A stretch of DNA of 64,000 nucleotides from an uncultured Christensenella sp. (GTDB lineage Bacteria > Bacillota > Clostridia > Christensenellales > Borkfalkiaceae): positions 248,001-312,000 of the forward strand of contig CAJTOY010000001.1 in NCBI GenBank assembly GCA_910578195.1. The letters run 5' to 3'. Shown here in pieces: positions 21,782 to 31,453 of this stretch. The notes beneath the pieces were generated by a model, which saw only the letters and a program-made list of their open reading frames with translations, was not told where the DNA came from and ran no database searches. Numbering within the stretch: the first letter of the stretch is position 1; every line of letters starts with the position of its first letter. The position numbers were made by a program, and so were the translations under genes.

Positions 21782-22686
21782 TAATAAAAATCGATAATCT
21801 CAAAAAGTCTTTTAAAGACGTAAACGCCGTTAACGACGTTTCGTTCAAGGTCAAGGAAGGCGAGCTGTTTTCCTTTCTCGGCGTGAACGGCGCGGGAAAA
21901 TCCACTACTATTAATATAATAAGCGGCGTGCTTAAAAAAGACAGCGGAAAAGTACAGGTGTGCGGTTATGATATCGACGAGAACCCGAACGGCATTAAAA
22001 GCAAAATCGGCATTGTTTTTCAAAATTCCGTGCTCGATAAAAAGTTAAACGCCTATGAAAATTTAAAATACAGGGCGAACTTGTACGGCATTTTCGGCAG
22101 CGCGTTTAAATCGAGGTTGGAAGAAATGACCGAGCTTCTCGATTTAAAGGATATTTTGAAACGCCCGCTTATAAAGCTTTCTGGCGGACAGAAGCGCCGC
22201 ATTGACATTGCACGCGCGCTGATACATAACCCCGAGCTATTAATACTCGACGAACCTACTACGGGGCTAGACCCTAAAACGAGAATTACCGTTTGGAGCG
22301 TGATTGAAAAGCTGAGAAAGAATAACGGGCTTACGGTATTTTTGACTACGCACTATATGGAAGAGGCGGCGGACTCCGATTACGTCGTTATAATCGATTC
22401 CGGTAAAATCGCCGCGGAGGGTACGCCGCACGACCTTAAAAACAATTACGCGAGCGACTTTATAAAGATGTATAACCACAGAGAAGAGGCGGAAAAATAT
22501 TTCTCTTCGCTGGGATATACCGTTATAAACAAGCGCGATTTCACCGAAATAGAATTGACGTCGACTGCGCAGACGGCGCAATTCTTCAAGGAAAAACCGC
22601 AGCTTTTCGAGGATTTCGAAGTGCTTAAAGGCAATATGGACAACGTATTTTTAAAAGTCACGGGTAAGGATTTACATGGAGGTTAA
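21778..22686 (+). CDS. ABC transporter ATP-binding protein (ABC-2 export type)
   Basis: A 302-aa protein with Walker A GVNGAGKST, Q-loop VFQNS, signature LSGGQKRRIDIARALIHNPE, Walker B LLILDEPTTGLD and switch LTTHYMEEA, all intact. The C-terminal extension (about 225-302) is the usual DrrA/NatA-type domain. It works as a homodimer with the membrane protein encoded 3 nt downstream. The substrate is unknown; the TetR regulator suggests drug or lipid-like export. Confidence 0.93.
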   Translation: MIIKIDNLKKSFKDVNAVNDVSFKVKEGELFSFLGVNGAGKSTTINIISGVLKKDSGKVQVCGYDIDENPNGIKSKIGIVFQNSVLDKKLNAYENLKYRANLYGIFGSAFKSRLEEMTELLDLKDILKRPLIKLSGGQKRRIDIARALIHNPELLILDEPTTGLDPKTRITVWSVIEKLRKNNGLTVFLTTHYMEEAADSDYVVIIDSGKIAAEGTPHDLKNNYASDFIKMYNHREEAEKYFSSLGYTVINKRDFTEIELTSTAQTAQFFKEKPQLFEDFEVLKGNMDNVFLKVTGKDLHGG

Positions 22687-22689
22687 AAA

Positions 22690-23613
22690 ATGCTTGAATG
22701 CAGAAAAATGATTGCCCTCGTTACGAGGAATACAAAATGCTATTTTAAAGATAAATTCACGTTTTTCATGTCGCTCATCACGCCGCTGATACTGCTTATT
22801 CTGTTTGTCACGTTCCTTAAAAACGTCTACGTTGACAGCTTTAACAAAATTTCTGAGGAGTTCGGCATAGAGATTGCGCCGCGTGTTTTAAACGGCATAA
22901 CGGGCGCATGGCTTATGTCCTCGATACTAAGCGTAAGCTCGGTAACCGTTGCTTTTTGTTCGAATATCATTATGATAGAGGACAAAATGAATTCGACGAT
23001 AAACGACTTCAACATTTCGCCCGTCAAAAGCACTACAATTTCGATTTCGTATTTTATATCGAACTTTTTCGTAACGTTTTTAGTTATTATTACAGTCATG
23101 CTGATAGGGCACATTTACCTTGCCGCAGTGGGCTGGTATATCTCCGTCGGCGACGCGTTTATGATTATCGTCGACTGTATCTGCGGAATTCTGTTCGGCA
23201 CTTTGCTTGCGGGTATCGTGGAAAGCTTTATTTCCACGCAAGGCGGAGCTTCCGCGGTGTCGACGCTCGTATCTTCAATGTACGGCTTTATCTGCGGCGC
23301 GTATATGCCGCTTTCACAGTTTTCGGAAGGGCTGAAAAACGTTCTGGCAATTCTGCCGGGTACATACGGCGTAGGCATTATGCGCAACCATTATATGAAC
23401 GGTTACGTCAACGAGATAGTTAAAAATATAACCGAGCCCGAAAAAGCCGAGGCTATGATTAAGGGCATAAAAGATGCCTTTGACGCCAACTTATACGCGT
23501 TTGGAAACCGGATACCGCTCGGCGCAATGTACGGAATTCTTCTCGGCACTTGCGCGGCGCTTATCGCAGCATACGTCGTGATAGTAATTATGAAAAGCAA
23601 AAAGAAAAAGTAA
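22690..23613 (+). CDS. ABC-2 type permease
   Basis: A 307-aa membrane protein with about six hydrophobic segments. The first follows DKFTFFMSLITPLILLILFV, and the last is near the C-terminus before a KSKKKK tail. A large extracytoplasmic loop lies after segment 1 (about 45-70). It fits the NodJ/DrrB class of exporters and partners the ATPase just upstream. Confidence 0.9.
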   Translation: MLECRKMIALVTRNTKCYFKDKFTFFMSLITPLILLILFVTFLKNVYVDSFNKISEEFGIEIAPRVLNGITGAWLMSSILSVSSVTVAFCSNIIMIEDKMNSTINDFNISPVKSTTISISYFISNFFVTFLVIITVMLIGHIYLAAVGWYISVGDAFMIIVDCICGILFGTLLAGIVESFISTQGGASAVSTLVSSMYGFICGAYMPLSQFSEGLKNVLAILPGTYGVGIMRNHYMNGYVNEIVKNITEPEKAEAMIKGIKDAFDANLYAFGNRIPLGAMYGILLGTCAALIAAYVVIVIMKSKKKK

Positions 23614-23623
23614 AGCTAAATTC

Positions 23624-23652
23624 TTGCATATAAGCGTAAATAATGATATAAT
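23624..23652 (+). promoter_or_regulatory. Promoter of the aminopeptidase gene
   Basis: TTGCAT (23624-23629) and TATAAT (23647-23652) are 17 nt apart, 30 nt before the start codon. Confidence 0.7.
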
Positions 23653-23682
23653 TTTGCCATTAAAACTAAAAGGAATATTAAA

Positions 23683-24909
23683 ATGAAGCAAGAAAGATTA
23701 AAAAAATATGCCGAACTTATCGTCAAGTGCGGTTTAAACGTTAAGAAGGGGCAGGAGGTCAGCATCACATGCGGATTGGACCAGCCCGAATTCGTCGCAC
23801 TCGTCGTAGAGGAGTGCTATAAAAGCGGCGCGTCAAAGGTCAGGGTCGACTGGACATATATGCCCGTTTCAAAACTTAATTACAATTACAGAACGCTTGA
23901 AAGCCTTTCCGAGGTAACCGAAGAGGAAAAGGCAAGGCTTCAACACCGCGTCGACAAGCTTCCATGCAGACTTTGGCTCGACTCCGACGACCCCGACGGG
24001 CTCAACGGAACGGACAGCGAAAAGATAGCAAAGGCGAATATGGCAAGGTTCCCTATTATCAAACCCTACCGTGATGCTGTCGAAAACAAAGAACAGTGGT
24101 GTATCGCGGCAGTGCCCGGCACGGAATGGGCGAAGAAGATATTCCCCGACCTCGAAGCGGACGTTGCTGTCGAAAAGCTTTGGGAAAATATTCTCGACTG
24201 CTCGCGCATCGACGACGACCCGATAAAGGCGTGGGACAGCCACAACAAAAATCTTGCAAAGCGCTGTAAATTCTTCAACGACAACAAGTTTGCAAAACTC
24301 GAATACAAGAGTGCGAACGGCACAAACTTTACCGTAGGCTTAAACCCGAGGGGAAGATTTGCGGGCGGCGGCGAGTGGACGCTCGGTAGCAGAATATATT
24401 TCAATCCCAACATTCCCAGCGAAGAAGTTTTTACTTCGCCTATGCGCGGAGAGGCGGACGGGCTCGTGGTTGCGACAAAGCCACTTTCCTATCAGGGCAA
24501 GCTTATCGAGAATTTCCGCATGAGATTTGAAAACGGCAAGGTCGTGGAAGTGCACGCCGAAAAAAATCAGGACTTGCTCGAAAAAATGATTTCGATGGAC
24601 GAAGGCGCCGCTTACCTCGGCGAATGCGCGCTAATTGCTTACGATTCGCCCATAAACAATACGGGAATACTTTTCTATAACACTCTGTTCGACGAGAACG
24701 CAAGCTGCCATCTGGCGCTCGGCAGAGGCTTTAACGAGTGCCTCGAAGGCTTTGAAAATATGACCGTGGAAGAGTGCGAGAAGGCGGGCATAAACAGCTC
24801 GATGATACACGTAGACTTCATGATGGGAAGCAAGGACATGTCAATTGTCGGCATTAAAAAGGACGGTAAGCGTGTTCAGATTTTCAAGGACGGAAACTGG
24901 GTAATTTAA
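23683..24909 (+). CDS. M29-family aminopeptidase
   Basis: A 408-aa cytosolic metallo-exopeptidase of the AmpS/PepS/aminopeptidase T type, about the family's usual length. Conserved metal-site regions are visible: RGEADG near residue 255, LGECALIAYDSPINNTGILF, then NASCHLALGRGF and MIHVDFMMGS toward the C-terminus. The N-terminal domain carries the typical LIVKCGLNVKKGQEVSITCG. It has its own promoter and a strong terminator, so it is a single-gene unit that probably recycles peptides. Confidence 0.9.
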   Translation: MKQERLKKYAELIVKCGLNVKKGQEVSITCGLDQPEFVALVVEECYKSGASKVRVDWTYMPVSKLNYNYRTLESLSEVTEEEKARLQHRVDKLPCRLWLDSDDPDGLNGTDSEKIAKANMARFPIIKPYRDAVENKEQWCIAAVPGTEWAKKIFPDLEADVAVEKLWENILDCSRIDDDPIKAWDSHNKNLAKRCKFFNDNKFAKLEYKSANGTNFTVGLNPRGRFAGGGEWTLGSRIYFNPNIPSEEVFTSPMRGEADGLVVATKPLSYQGKLIENFRMRFENGKVVEVHAEKNQDLLEKMISMDEGAAYLGECALIAYDSPINNTGILFYNTLFDENASCHLALGRGFNECLEGFENMTVEECEKAGINSSMIHVDFMMGSKDMSIVGIKKDGKRVQIFKDGNWVI

Positions 24910-24919
24910 TGAAATATAT

Positions 24920-24947
24920 AAAAAAGCGGTCTTTCGACCGCTTTTTT
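24920..24947. terminator. Terminator shared by convergent genes
   Basis: AAAAAAGCGGTC pairs with GACCGCTTTTTT around a TTTC loop. The A and T tracts allow it to work on both strands, between the aminopeptidase and the minus-strand methyltransferase. Confidence 0.85.
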
Positions 24948-24982
24948 GTTATTTATTTAGTACTATGTCAGACATAAACCGC

Positions 24983-26146
24983 TTAAATTACCTGTAAAAC
25001 AAAGAATTTTAAGTACTGTGTTTCCTCTGCGCAGAGAAGCGACGGATGGTCGGGCGCCTGAGTTTTTATCTCGACGCTGCGCACAATTCTTCCGCTTTCG
25101 CGCGCGGCTTCGATAAGCATTTTTTCGAACAGACTTGCCGACATATAGTGCGAGCACGAGCAGGTTATCAAGAACCCGCCGCTTTTGACGATTTTCATTG
25201 CGGTGAGATTTATGTCCTTGTAACCGCGGTAAGCGTCTTTGACTTCGTCCGCCGTCTTGCAGAAAGCGGGAGGGTCTAAGATTACCGTATCGAACTGCTT
25301 TTTATCTTTTTTAAAATTTCGTAAGACCTCGAAAACGTCGCCGCAAAGCGTAGTTATATTTTTTATGCCGTTCAAATCCGCATTGTCGCGGACGTTTTTA
25401 AGCGCAAGCTCGGATATGTCGCAAGCGGTAACTTTGTCTGCGATTGTCGCCGCGTTTAAGGAAAAACTTCCGCTGTTGCAAAAGCAATCCAAAACCTCGC
25501 CTTTACAATATTTTCGCGCGGTCAGACGGTTTTCCTTCTGGTCGAGAAAGTAGCCCGTTTTCTGTCCGTTTTTTACGTCGACCAGCATTTTTATGCCGTT
25601 TTCTTCAATCTGCTGATAGTCGGGAACCTCGCCGTACAGCACTTGTTTTACCTCTGTCAAGCCCTCTTTTTTTCTGACCGAAACGTCGCTCCGCTCATAA
25701 ATGCCCTTGGGCGAAAAAAGCTTTACAAGGCACTTGCAAATCATGTCTTTGCGCAAATCGATTCCGAGTGAAAGGCACTGGATAACCAAGACGTCGGCAT
25801 ATCTGTCGACAATGAGGGCGGGGAGATTGTCCGCCTCGGCGAATACCATACGGTAGCAGTTATCATATCCAAGTTTCAGACGGTAGTCGTTTGCTTCTTT
25901 TAAGCGCTTTAAATAGAATTCCTCGTCGTCGGTTTCGTTGCCGCGGATAAATATTCTTACGAGTATTTTCGAGGCGTGGTTTATATACCCTTTGCCGATA
26001 TATCTTCCGTCGTAGGAGTAAACCTCTGCAAGCGAGCCGTTTTTGTCCTTGTTTTCTATTTTTGTAACTTCGTTCGCAAACACCCAGCTGTGCCCCGCGA
26101 CAATGCGCTTTTCTTCGTTCTTCTTCAAATAAACTTTGTAAGCCAT
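24983..26146 (-). CDS. rlmI-like: rRNA (cytosine-C5) methyltransferase, RlmI-like
   Basis: A 387-aa protein from ATG 26146, which has GGAG 8 nt upstream; a longer in-frame start at 26251 lacks one and would overlap the divergent promoter. An N-terminal PUA domain (KKNEEKRIVAGHSWVFANEV) is followed by an EEHE-like middle part and a Rossmann SAM domain (LDCFCNSGSFSLNAA). The catalytic motifs are DPPAF and TCSCSHY, where the cysteine is the expected nucleophile. RlmI methylates 23S rRNA; the exact site here is inferred. Confidence 0.87.
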   Translation of the reverse strand: MAYKVYLKKNEEKRIVAGHSWVFANEVTKIENKDKNGSLAEVYSYDGRYIGKGYINHASKILVRIFIRGNETDDEEFYLKRLKEANDYRLKLGYDNCYRMVFAEADNLPALIVDRYADVLVIQCLSLGIDLRKDMICKCLVKLFSPKGIYERSDVSVRKKEGLTEVKQVLYGEVPDYQQIEENGIKMLVDVKNGQKTGYFLDQKENRLTARKYCKGEVLDCFCNSGSFSLNAATIADKVTACDISELALKNVRDNADLNGIKNITTLCGDVFEVLRNFKKDKKQFDTVILDPPAFCKTADEVKDAYRGYKDINLTAMKIVKSGGFLITCSCSHYMSASLFEKMLIEAARESGRIVRSVEIKTQAPDHPSLLCAEETQYLKFFVLQVI

Positions 26147-26198
26147 TTTAATCTCCTTAAAACAATATAACAAATACTGAGAATAAATGCAATAAGAA

Positions 26199-26227
26199 TT
26201 GCTTTTTATTTTATAATTTGGTAAAAT
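26199..26227 (+). promoter_or_regulatory. Promoter directly abutting the ABC exporter start
   Basis: TTGCTT (26199-26204) and TAAAAT (26222-26227) are 17 nt apart. The start codon is at 26235, so transcription would begin at or next to the ATG and the mRNA would be leaderless; no ribosome site is visible. Confidence 0.55.
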
Positions 26228-26234
26228 AGGCGAT

Positions 26235-27953
26235 ATGCGGAAATTACTCAAATATTTAAACCATTATAAATTGCAAAGCGTGCTTGCGCCGCTGTTCAAG
26301 TTGCTTGAAGCGGCGTTCGAGCTTTTCGTTCCGCTCGTGGTTTCGGCGATAATCGACAACGGAATTAACGGCGGCGAGGGTTGGCAGTATATCACGTTCG
26401 CGTGTCTGATTTTGGTCGGGCTCGGAGTGGTGGGCTTGATAAGCGCAGTTGCGGCGCAGTATTTCGCCGCGCGCGCCGCAGTCGGCTTTTCTAAGGAGCT
26501 GAGGCACGACTTATTCTCGAAAATGCAGACCCTTTCATACAGCGAAATCGACGGGCTCGGCACTTCGAAAATGATAACGAGAATGACCAGCGACGTAAAC
26601 CAGATACAGTCGGGCGTAAATCTTGTTTTAAGGCTGTTTATGCGCTCGCCGTTTATCGTATTCGGAGCAATGATAATGGCGTTTTTAATTAACGTTACCG
26701 CGAGCGGAGTTTTTGCCGTTGCAATAGCAGTGCTGTGCGTTGCGGTATTCGGAATTATGCTTATCAGTATTCCTCTGTACAAAAGGGTGCAAAACCGCCT
26801 CGACAAGGTGACCTCGTCGACCCGCGAAACTCTTACGGGTGTGAGGGTACTTCGCGCGTTCTGCAAAGAGGACGACGAAATCAGAAAGTATAACGAGCGC
26901 AACGGCGAGCTTACCAAGGCGCAGAAATTCGTCGGAAAAATTTCGGCGCTAATGAACCCTTTGACATACGCTATTATAAACGCCGCGATAATATGGCTTT
27001 TGTACGTCGGCGCAATCAAGGTCGACGGCGGAGTTTTAACGCAAGGCAACGTCGTCGCGCTGTACAACTACATGAGCCAGATTTTAATCGAGCTTATAAA
27101 GCTTGCAAATCTTATAATCACCGTTACCAAGTCCTTTGCGTGCGCCGGCAGAGTAAACGAAATCCTCGACATGCGCTCGACGCTTAAACACGGCTCGGAA
27201 GAGGCAACGGCGGGGGCGTTTATTCGGTTTGACAACGTCTGCGTCAACTATTCGGGCTCGGGTATGGATGCGCTGAACAACATTTCGTTCGAGGTGGAAA
27301 AGGGGCAGACCGTGGGAGTTATAGGCGGCACCGGCGCGGGCAAAACCACGCTTGTGAATATGCTTCCGCACTTTTACGACGCGAGCGCGGGCGGAGTTTA
27401 TATCGACGGTAAAAACGTCAATTCTTACGGCGACGAACAGCTTCGGGATATGTGCGGCATTGTTCCGCAGCGCGCCGTGCTGTTCAAGGGCACGATACGC
27501 GACAACATGAAGTGGGGTAAGGAGGACGCAACCGACGAAGAGATTTTATCCGCGATTGAAATCGCCCAGGCCTCGGACGTGGTAAAGTCCAAGGATAACG
27601 GGCTTGACGAAGAGGTCGAGCAGGGCGGAAAGAATTTTTCGGGAGGTCAGCGCCAAAGGCTTACCATTGCGCGCGCGCTCGTTAAAAAACCCGAAATTCT
27701 CATTCTTGACGACAGCGCTTCCGCGCTCGATTACGCAACCGACGCAAATTTGAGAAAATCAATCAAAAATCTGGATTATCAGCCCACGGTATTTATCGTT
27801 TCGCAGCGCACCTCGTCGATACGGCACGCCGACAAAATAATCGTGCTCGACGCGGGAAAAATGGTCGGCGCGGGCACTCATGACGAGCTTTTGCAAACTT
27901 GCGACGTCTATCGTGAAATTCATTACTCACAGTATGAAAAGGAGGGCGCGTAA
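26235..27953 (+). CDS. Heterodimeric ABC exporter, subunit with degenerate ATP site
   Basis: A 572-aa half-transporter with a six-helix membrane domain (about 15-310) and a nucleotide-binding domain. Walker A GGTGAGKTT and signature FSGGQRQR are normal. Walker B reads ILILDDSASALD, with Asp in place of the catalytic Glu, and the switch histidine is Gln (VSQRTSSI). This is the pattern of the non-hydrolysing half of BmrCD/TM287-288-type exporters. The partner gene starts 2 nt downstream. It probably exports drugs or peptides. Confidence 0.9.
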   Translation: MRKLLKYLNHYKLQSVLAPLFKLLEAAFELFVPLVVSAIIDNGINGGEGWQYITFACLILVGLGVVGLISAVAAQYFAARAAVGFSKELRHDLFSKMQTLSYSEIDGLGTSKMITRMTSDVNQIQSGVNLVLRLFMRSPFIVFGAMIMAFLINVTASGVFAVAIAVLCVAVFGIMLISIPLYKRVQNRLDKVTSSTRETLTGVRVLRAFCKEDDEIRKYNERNGELTKAQKFVGKISALMNPLTYAIINAAIIWLLYVGAIKVDGGVLTQGNVVALYNYMSQILIELIKLANLIITVTKSFACAGRVNEILDMRSTLKHGSEEATAGAFIRFDNVCVNYSGSGMDALNNISFEVEKGQTVGVIGGTGAGKTTLVNMLPHFYDASAGGVYIDGKNVNSYGDEQLRDMCGIVPQRAVLFKGTIRDNMKWGKEDATDEEILSAIEIAQASDVVKSKDNGLDEEVEQGGKNFSGGQRQRLTIARALVKKPEILILDDSASALDYATDANLRKSIKNLDYQPTVFIVSQRTSSIRHADKIIVLDAGKMVGAGTHDELLQTCDVYREIHYSQYEKEGA

Positions 27954-27955
27954 GT

Positions 27956-29713
27956 ATGGCAACCAAACAAAAGGGCATTTTGAAGCGCGTTTTGAAACAG
28001 CTCAGACATTATAAACTTGCGCTTGCTTTGACGATACTGTGCGCCGTCGTGACGGTTGCGGGCACGCTCGCGGTGCCGGTGTTCTTCGGTCAGATTGTTA
28101 ATCTTATAGCGGGCAAAGGCGACGTCGATTTTACTGCGATTTACACAAAATTCATAATAATCGCCGCTTGTATCGCGATAACCGCGGTTTCGCAGTGGCT
28201 TATGAACATAATAAACAATCACATTACTTATAACGTTATCAAGGACGTAAGGCAAGAGGCGTTTGCAAAGCTGCAAAAACTGCCTTTGAAATTTATCGAC
28301 GCACATTCTTACGGTGATATCGTAAGCAGAAATATTGCCGACGTAGACCAGTTTGCCGACGGACTTTTAATGGGCTTTACTCAGCTGTTTACGGGCGTTC
28401 TTACTATAATCGGCACGCTTGTTATGATGCTTGTAATCAACTGGATAATCGCGCTGGTGGTAGTCGTAATAACTCCGCTGTCCCTTTTCGTAGCAAAATT
28501 CATTGCGTCGAGGACGTATTCGCTTTTTAAAAAGACGTCTGAAATCCGCGGCGAACAGACCGCATTTATCGACGAAATGATAGGAAACTTGAAAGTGGTT
28601 CAGGCATTCAACCGCGAGGACGAAAACATAGAAAAATTCGACGAAATTAACAGCCGTCTGACGACTGCTTCGTTGAAGTCGATTTTCTATTCGTCGTTGA
28701 CGAACCCGAGCACCCGTTTTGTCAACGCAATAGTTTATGCCGCCGTAGCTTTGGCGGGAGCGCTTATGCTGGTGTTCGAAACGCCGTTGCCCGTTATATT
28801 CAACGTGGGACTTTTAACAAGTCTTTTATCGTACGCAAACCAGTACACAAAGCCGTTTAACGAAATTTCGGGCGTTATTACCGAGCTTCAAAACGCCGTG
28901 GCGTGCGCGGGCAGAATTTACGAGCTCATAGACGAAAACCCGCAAGTTCCCGACGCGGAAAACGCCGTCGAACTTAAAGAGGTTGAGGGAAATATAGAAT
29001 TCGAAAACGTATATTTTTCCTATACGGCGGACAAAAAGTTAATAGAAAACCTCAACATTTCCGCAAAGGCGGGTCAGCGCATAGCGATTGTCGGACCTAC
29101 GGGCTGCGGCAAAACCACGCTTATAAATCTTTTAATGCGCTTTTACGACACCGACGGCGGCAAAATCACCGTCGACGGCAAAGGCATTACGGACGTTACG
29201 CGTAAATCTCTAAGACAGAATTACGGTATGGTCTTGCAGGACACCTGGCTTAAAAGCGGTACCATTAAAGACAATATAACGTTAGGCAAGCCCGACGCAA
29301 CCGACGAGGAAATAATCGCCGCGGCAAAGGCGGCGCACGCGCATAACTTTATAATGCAGCTGCCCGACGGCTACAACTCGCAGATAGCCGAGGACGGCGG
29401 AAACCTTTCGCAAGGGCAGAAACAGCTGCTTTGTATCACGCGCATAATGCTTTGTCTGCCGCCGATGCTGATTTTGGACGAGGCGACCTCGTCAATCGAT
29501 ACGCGCACCGAACAGCGTATTCAGAAAGCGTTTGCAAAGCTTATGAACGGAAGAACGAGCTTTATCGTCGCGCACAGACTTTCAACTATAAAGGAAGCCG
29601 ATTTGATACTCGTTATGAACAACGGAAATATAATCGAGCAAGGCACGCACAGCCAGCTTCTGGCGACGGGCGGGTTCTATTCGAAGCTTTATAACAGTCA
29701 GTTTGCAATATAG
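27956..29713 (+). CDS. Heterodimeric ABC exporter, hydrolysing subunit
   Basis: A 585-aa half-transporter with six membrane helices and an ATPase domain that keeps Walker B MLILDEATSSID and the switch VAHRLSTI. Walker A is GPTGCGKTT and the signature is LSQGQKQ, a mild change from LSGGQ. It pairs with the preceding subunit: the consensus ATP site should form from this protein's catalytic Glu and Walker A with the partner's normal FSGGQ signature. Confidence 0.92.
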   Translation: MATKQKGILKRVLKQLRHYKLALALTILCAVVTVAGTLAVPVFFGQIVNLIAGKGDVDFTAIYTKFIIIAACIAITAVSQWLMNIINNHITYNVIKDVRQEAFAKLQKLPLKFIDAHSYGDIVSRNIADVDQFADGLLMGFTQLFTGVLTIIGTLVMMLVINWIIALVVVVITPLSLFVAKFIASRTYSLFKKTSEIRGEQTAFIDEMIGNLKVVQAFNREDENIEKFDEINSRLTTASLKSIFYSSLTNPSTRFVNAIVYAAVALAGALMLVFETPLPVIFNVGLLTSLLSYANQYTKPFNEISGVITELQNAVACAGRIYELIDENPQVPDAENAVELKEVEGNIEFENVYFSYTADKKLIENLNISAKAGQRIAIVGPTGCGKTTLINLLMRFYDTDGGKITVDGKGITDVTRKSLRQNYGMVLQDTWLKSGTIKDNITLGKPDATDEEIIAAAKAAHAHNFIMQLPDGYNSQIAEDGGNLSQGQKQLLCITRIMLCLPPMLILDEATSSIDTRTEQRIQKAFAKLMNGRTSFIVAHRLSTIKEADLILVMNNGNIIEQGTHSQLLATGGFYSKLYNSQFAI

Positions 29714-29737
29714 AAAAAATTAATTAACGGAGATATT

Positions 29738-31315
29738 ATGTTACAAGTAAACAACGTTTCGCTTCAATACGGAAGCAAAAAACTGTTTGAGGAAGTCAAC
29801 CTCAAATTCACCAAGGGCAACTGTTACGGCATTATCGGCGCGAACGGCGCTGGTAAGTCGACGTTTTTAAAGGTTTTAAGCGGTGAGGTCGAGCCCAACA
29901 AAGGCGACGTCTCTATGGATAAAACCGAAAGAATGTCCGTGCTTCAACAGAACCAGAACGCGTTCGACCATGTGACCGTTTTGCGCGCCGTTATGCTCGG
30001 GCACAAGCGGCTTGTCGATATAATGGACGAAAAGGACGCGCTTTACGCGAAAGCCGATTTCACAGAAGAGGACGGCGTCCGCGCGAGCAACCTCGAAAGC
30101 GAGTTTGCCGAGCTCGGCGGCTGGGAAGCCGAATACGAGGCACAGACCCTTTTAAACGCGCTTGATATAACCGAGGAGTGCTACGACACGTTGATGTCCG
30201 AAATCGACGCGAAGCGCAAGGTTAAAATACTGCTTGCGCAAGCCCTTTTCGGAAACCCCGATATACTGCTTTTGGACGAGCCCACGAACAACCTCGATAT
30301 TAAAACCGTGCGCTGGCTTGAAAATTATCTGCTCGATTTCGAGAATACCATTATTATAGTTTCCCACAACAGACACTTTTTAAATAAGGTGTGCACGCAT
30401 ATCTGCGACGTCGATTTCGGCAAGATTAATATGATGCTCGGCAACTATGACTTCTGGTACGAAACAAGCCAGCTTCTCGCGCGCCAGCAAAAGGACCAGA
30501 ATAAAAAGAACGAACAACGCGCAAAGGAATTGCAGGAGTTTATTGCGAGGTTTGCCGCAAACGCTTCGAAGTCGCGTCAAGCCACTTCGAGAAAAAAGGA
30601 GCTTGAAAAGCTCACCATTTCCGACTTCAAGCCGTCGCTCCGCAAATATCCGTATATCGATTTCAAGTACGAGAAGGATATCGGCAACGATATTTTAATG
30701 GTGGAGGGCTTGACGAAAAAGGGATACTTCGAAAATATCTCTTTCACCGTACAAAAAGACGAAAAAATCGGCATTATCAGCGACAAGAGTACGACTGTTT
30801 CAATGCTTTACGACGTGCTTGCGGGCAAGGTTCAGCCCGACGCGGGAACGGTGAAGTGGGGCAAAACGATTACGACCTCTTATTTCCCCGAAAATAACAA
30901 CGAATTTTTCCAAGGCTGCGATTATACTCTCGTCGAGTGGTTGAGCCAGTATTCGAAGGACCACTATGAAGAATATCTGAGGGGTTGGCTCGGCAGAATG
31001 TTGTTCTCGGGCGAAGAAGCGTTAAAGCAGGCGAAGGTGTTGAGCGGCGGAGAAAAGGTGCGCTGCATGCTCGCGAAAATGATGCTCGAAGGCAGTAACT
31101 TCCTGATTTTCGACGAACCCACCAACCACCTCGATCTGGAATCCATCACAGCATTGAACAACGGCATGAAAAATTTCAAGGGCTGTATGCTTTTCACTTC
31201 GCACGATCAGGAGCTTATGAATACGGTTGCCAATAGAATTATTGAAATTAACGGCACAAAAACCTTCGATAAAAAGGTCACTTACGACGAATATCTCGAC
31301 TTTATAACGCAGTAA
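29738..31315 (+). CDS. ABC-F ATPase with one predicted dead ATP site
   Basis: A 525-aa soluble protein with two ATPase domains and a short linker (about 240-290), like YbiT-type ABC-F ribosome factors. Domain 1 has a good Walker A (GANGAGKST) and Walker B (LLLDEPTNNLD), but its signature is replaced by MSEIDAKRKVKI. Domain 2 has a good signature (LSGGEKVR) and Walker B (IFDEPTNHLD), but Walker A is degenerate (ISDKSTTVSML, no GKT). Because each ATP site uses Walker A of one domain and the signature of the other, both losses fall in the same site. ABC-F proteins act on stalled ribosomes or protect against antibiotics. Confidence 0.88.
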   Translation: MLQVNNVSLQYGSKKLFEEVNLKFTKGNCYGIIGANGAGKSTFLKVLSGEVEPNKGDVSMDKTERMSVLQQNQNAFDHVTVLRAVMLGHKRLVDIMDEKDALYAKADFTEEDGVRASNLESEFAELGGWEAEYEAQTLLNALDITEECYDTLMSEIDAKRKVKILLAQALFGNPDILLLDEPTNNLDIKTVRWLENYLLDFENTIIIVSHNRHFLNKVCTHICDVDFGKINMMLGNYDFWYETSQLLARQQKDQNKKNEQRAKELQEFIARFAANASKSRQATSRKKELEKLTISDFKPSLRKYPYIDFKYEKDIGNDILMVEGLTKKGYFENISFTVQKDEKIGIISDKSTTVSMLYDVLAGKVQPDAGTVKWGKTITTSYFPENNNEFFQGCDYTLVEWLSQYSKDHYEEYLRGWLGRMLFSGEEALKQAKVLSGGEKVRCMLAKMMLEGSNFLIFDEPTNHLDLESITALNNGMKNFKGCMLFTSHDQELMNTVANRIIEINGTKTFDKKVTYDEYLDFITQ

Positions 31316-31345
31316 AAAGAATATTTTACAAAATAAGACAAATTT

Positions 31346-31419
31346 TGACGAATATTTTAAATAATTTTCTGGATATTTTTACAAAATAACTTTACATTAG
31401 CAATTTTTTGCTGTATAAT
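31346..31419 (+). promoter_or_regulatory. spo0A promoter with upstream 0A-box-like site
   Basis: TTTACA (31391-31396) and TATAAT (31414-31419) are 17 nt apart. TGACGAA at 31346-31352 fits the Spo0A box pattern TGNCGAA and lies 39 nt before the -35 box, suggesting autoregulation. Confidence 0.6.
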
Positions 31420-31453
31420 TCTTTTCACTAAGATAAATTCATAGGAGAAGTAT

